Below are positions 21,205-22,719 of a DNA stretch of 22,719 nucleotides, in pieces. A program made the position numbers and the translations under genes. Numbering within the stretch: position 1 is the first letter of the stretch; every line of letters begins with the position of its first letter. The notes under the pieces were generated by a model. It was not told the origin of the DNA and ran no database searches. It saw nothing but the letters and a program-made list of their open reading frames with translations. Origin of the DNA: Actinomycetota bacterium (GTDB taxonomy: Bacteria; Actinomycetota; UBA4738; HRBIN12); NCBI GenBank assembly GCA_005883885.1, contig VAYF01000085.1, positions 1 through 22,719 of the forward strand, read 5' to 3'.

Positions 21205-22719
21205 GTGAGCGGGGCCCAGACGAACGGGGGCGGCCCGGTCGCACCCGTCGCCGGCCTCCTCGGCCGTTTGGCCGGTGGCGACTGGCAGACCGAGCTGGAT
21301 GCGGCGCTTGCGGCCGTGGGCCTCGCGCTGCGCGTCGATCGTTGCTACGTGTTCCAGAACCTGCGGGGCCCTGACGGTCGGCTCTGGATGGATCTCCGGG
21401 GCGAGTGGGACGCTTCGGACATCCGGCCGATCTTCGAGGACCCGAAGAACCACCTGCATCCGTACTTCCCCGATTTCCAGCGGTGGATCGACGTCATGGG
21501 CGATGCTCGGGAGATCACCGGACCCGTCCGTGAGTTCGAGGACGCGGCGCGCCACGCCCTCGAAGCCGAGGGAACCGTGGCCACGTGGCAGGTGCCCGTC
21601 CTCGTCGGAGGCGAGTGGTGGGGGTTCGTGGGCATCGATGTCTGCTCCGAGCGTCCGCTCCAACGCTCGCACGGCGACGTGGTCCGCGCCGTCGCGGCGT
21701 CGCTATCGGCTTCCGCGACCCGCCAACGCGCGGATGAGGATGCGCGGCTCCGTGAGGACCTCTACCGCTCGATGATCGAGCGCGGCCCCGCGATCACCTA
21801 CATCGACGGGATCGAAGAGAGCGCCCCCACGATCTACGTGAGTCCCCAGGTGACCGAGCTCCTCGGCTACACCCCCGAGGAATGGATCGAGGACCCCGAG
21901 ATGTGGCCTCGCCTGGTCCATCCGGACGACCGGGCGCGAGCCCTGGCGGAGAACGCACGGCACAACGAGACGGGGGAGCCTTTCCGCCTGGAGTACCGGA
22001 TGTTCGCCAAGGACGGCCATGTGGTGTGGGTGCACGACGAGGCGATGATGGTCCGTGACGAGCGGGGCATGCCCCGCTATTCGCACGGCGTGATCGTCCG
22101 CGCCGTCGCGGCGTCGCTATCGGCTTCCGCGACCCGCCAACGCGCGGATGAGGATGCGCGGCTCCGTGAGGACCTCTACCGCTCGATGATCGAGCGCGGC
22201 CCCGCGATCACCTACATCGACGGGATCGAAGAGAGCGCCCCCACGATCTACGTGAGTCCCCAGGTGACCGAGCTCCTCGGCTACACCCCCGAGGAATGGA
22301 TCGAGGACCCCGAGATGTGGCCTCGCCTGGTCCATCCGGACGACCGGGCGCGAGCCCTGGCGGAGAACGCACGGCACAACGAGACGGGGGAGCCTTTCCG
22401 CCTGGAGTACCGGATGTTCGCCAAGGACGGCCATGTGGTGTGGGTGCACGACGAGGCGATGATGGTCCGTGACGAGCGGGGCATGCCCCGCTATTCGCAC
22501 GGCGTGATCATGGACATCTCGGACCGCAAGCGGACCGAGGAGCAAGCCGCCTTCCAGGCGTATCACGACGAGCTCACCGGGTTGCCGTCGCGCGCGATGT
22601 TCGAGGAGCTGCTCGAGCTCTCGGTCGCGAGGGCCAGACGCCACGACGGTTCGGTCGCGGTCCTGAGCGTCGATCTCAACGAGTTCCGGCTCGTGAACGA
22701 CTCGCTGGGGCACCAGGCC
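21205..22719 (+). CDS. GAF-PAS-PAS-GGDEF signalling protein (3' end outside window)
   Basis: An open frame of 505 codons runs off the right edge. Residues about 12-155 look like a GAF domain (ALAAVGLALRVDRCYVFQNL, WQVPVLVGGEWWGFVGIDVC). Two identical 138-residue units follow (160-297 and 298-435). Each has a helical linker and a PAS domain with YVSPQVTELLGYTPEEWIED, LVHPDDRARA and FRLEYRMFAKDGHVVWVHDE. After DISDRKRTEEQAAFQAYHDE the GGDEF domain begins with LTGLPSRAMFEELLE and DLNEFRLVNDSLGHQ. Such proteins make cyclic di-GMP under control of the sensory domains. The catalytic GGDEF residues lie outside the window, and an EAL domain may follow. The GTG start lacks a clear ribosome-binding site. 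Confidence 0.85.
   Translation, partial: MSGAQTNGGGPVAPVAGLLGRLAGGDWQTELDAALAAVGLALRVDRCYVFQNLRGPDGRLWMDLRGEWDASDIRPIFEDPKNHLHPYFPDFQRWIDVMGDAREITGPVREFEDAARHALEAEGTVATWQVPVLVGGEWWGFVGIDVCSERPLQRSHGDVVRAVAASLSASATRQRADEDARLREDLYRSMIERGPAITYIDGIEESAPTIYVSPQVTELLGYTPEEWIEDPEMWPRLVHPDDRARALAENARHNETGEPFRLEYRMFAKDGHVVWVHDEAMMVRDERGMPRYSHGVIVRAVAASLSASATRQRADEDARLREDLYRSMIERGPAITYIDGIEESAPTIYVSPQVTELLGYTPEEWIEDPEMWPRLVHPDDRARALAENARHNETGEPFRLEYRMFAKDGHVVWVHDEAMMVRDERGMPRYSHGVIMDISDRKRTEEQAAFQAYHDELTGLPSRAMFEELLELSVARARRHDGSVAVLSVDLNEFRLVNDSLGHQA
21682..22509 (+). repeat. Perfect 414-bp in-frame tandem duplication (PAS unit)
   Basis: Positions 21682-22095 and 22096-22509 are identical by eye over 414 bp (138 codons). 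The 10-mer TCGCACGGCG occurs at 21667, 22081 and 22495, always 414 bp apart, so short homology at the unit borders may have seeded the duplication. Each unit also holds an 18-bp perfect palindrome (22061-22078 and 22475-22492). Confidence 0.95.

Noticed and set aside
21682..22509. CRISPR array or mobile element as explanation for the long repeat
   Set aside because: The units are two, adjacent, in frame and coding for PAS; there are no spacers, terminal repeats or transposase.
1..22719. tRNA, rRNA, riboswitch or phage genes
   Set aside because: No cloverleaf, rRNA segment, known riboswitch core or phage structural gene was recognisable by eye; a covariance-model scan was not possible.

Overview
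The window is GC-rich and gene-dense. A GroEL with a GGMPGGGDMDF tail under a CIRCE operator, many GTG starts, NTGA stop/start overlaps, several apparently leaderless genes and a KamA subtype I know from actinomycetes together suggest an actinobacterium (Actinomycetota), probably a deep-branching or uncultured line. This placement is inference. I see no rRNA, tRNA, CRISPR array, IS element or phage gene.

Left part (1-5395). A truncated S9-type peptidase/beta-propeller gene leaves the left edge. Divergent from it is a solitary groEL with a recognisable promoter and CIRCE element. Two strong GC hairpins separate groEL from a hotdog thioesterase. Convergent to that is a secreted SLH + NlpC/P60 cell-wall protein. 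A ribbon-helix-helix-like protein follows, with three tandem octamers over its predicted promoter.

Middle (5516-11795). An ATP-grasp ligase-like protein, an Ntn-hydrolase of the C45/acyltransferase type and a YjbQ protein run as an apparent operon. A divergent GroES-like protein with a basic N-terminal extension lies on the other strand; groEL itself has no groES partner beside it. Then come a PrmC/HemK-like methyltransferase with NPPY changed to HPPY and an S9 oligopeptidase split by a frameshift plus a probable internal deletion.

Molybdenum cofactor region (11812-14914). moaA and a small DUF6457-like gene face a flavodoxin and a MogA-XdhC fusion protein. A methyltransferase is coupled to the fusion by ATGA. 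An exported sulfatase, probably starting at CTG in a CTGA overlap, an exported phosphoesterase/phospholipase C-like enzyme and a membrane-anchored protein of unknown function follow on the same strand.

Right part (19243-22719). A KamA-family radical-SAM aminomutase and a small basic protein lie on the minus strand. A GAF-PAS-PAS-GGDEF signalling protein runs off the right edge. It carries a perfect 414-bp in-frame tandem duplication that doubles its PAS domain.

The best candidates for something unusual are the MogA-XdhC fusion, the PAS duplication, the HPPY methyltransferase, the ATP-grasp/Ntn-hydrolase/YjbQ set and the octamer operator. No wholly new defence or mobile system is evident.
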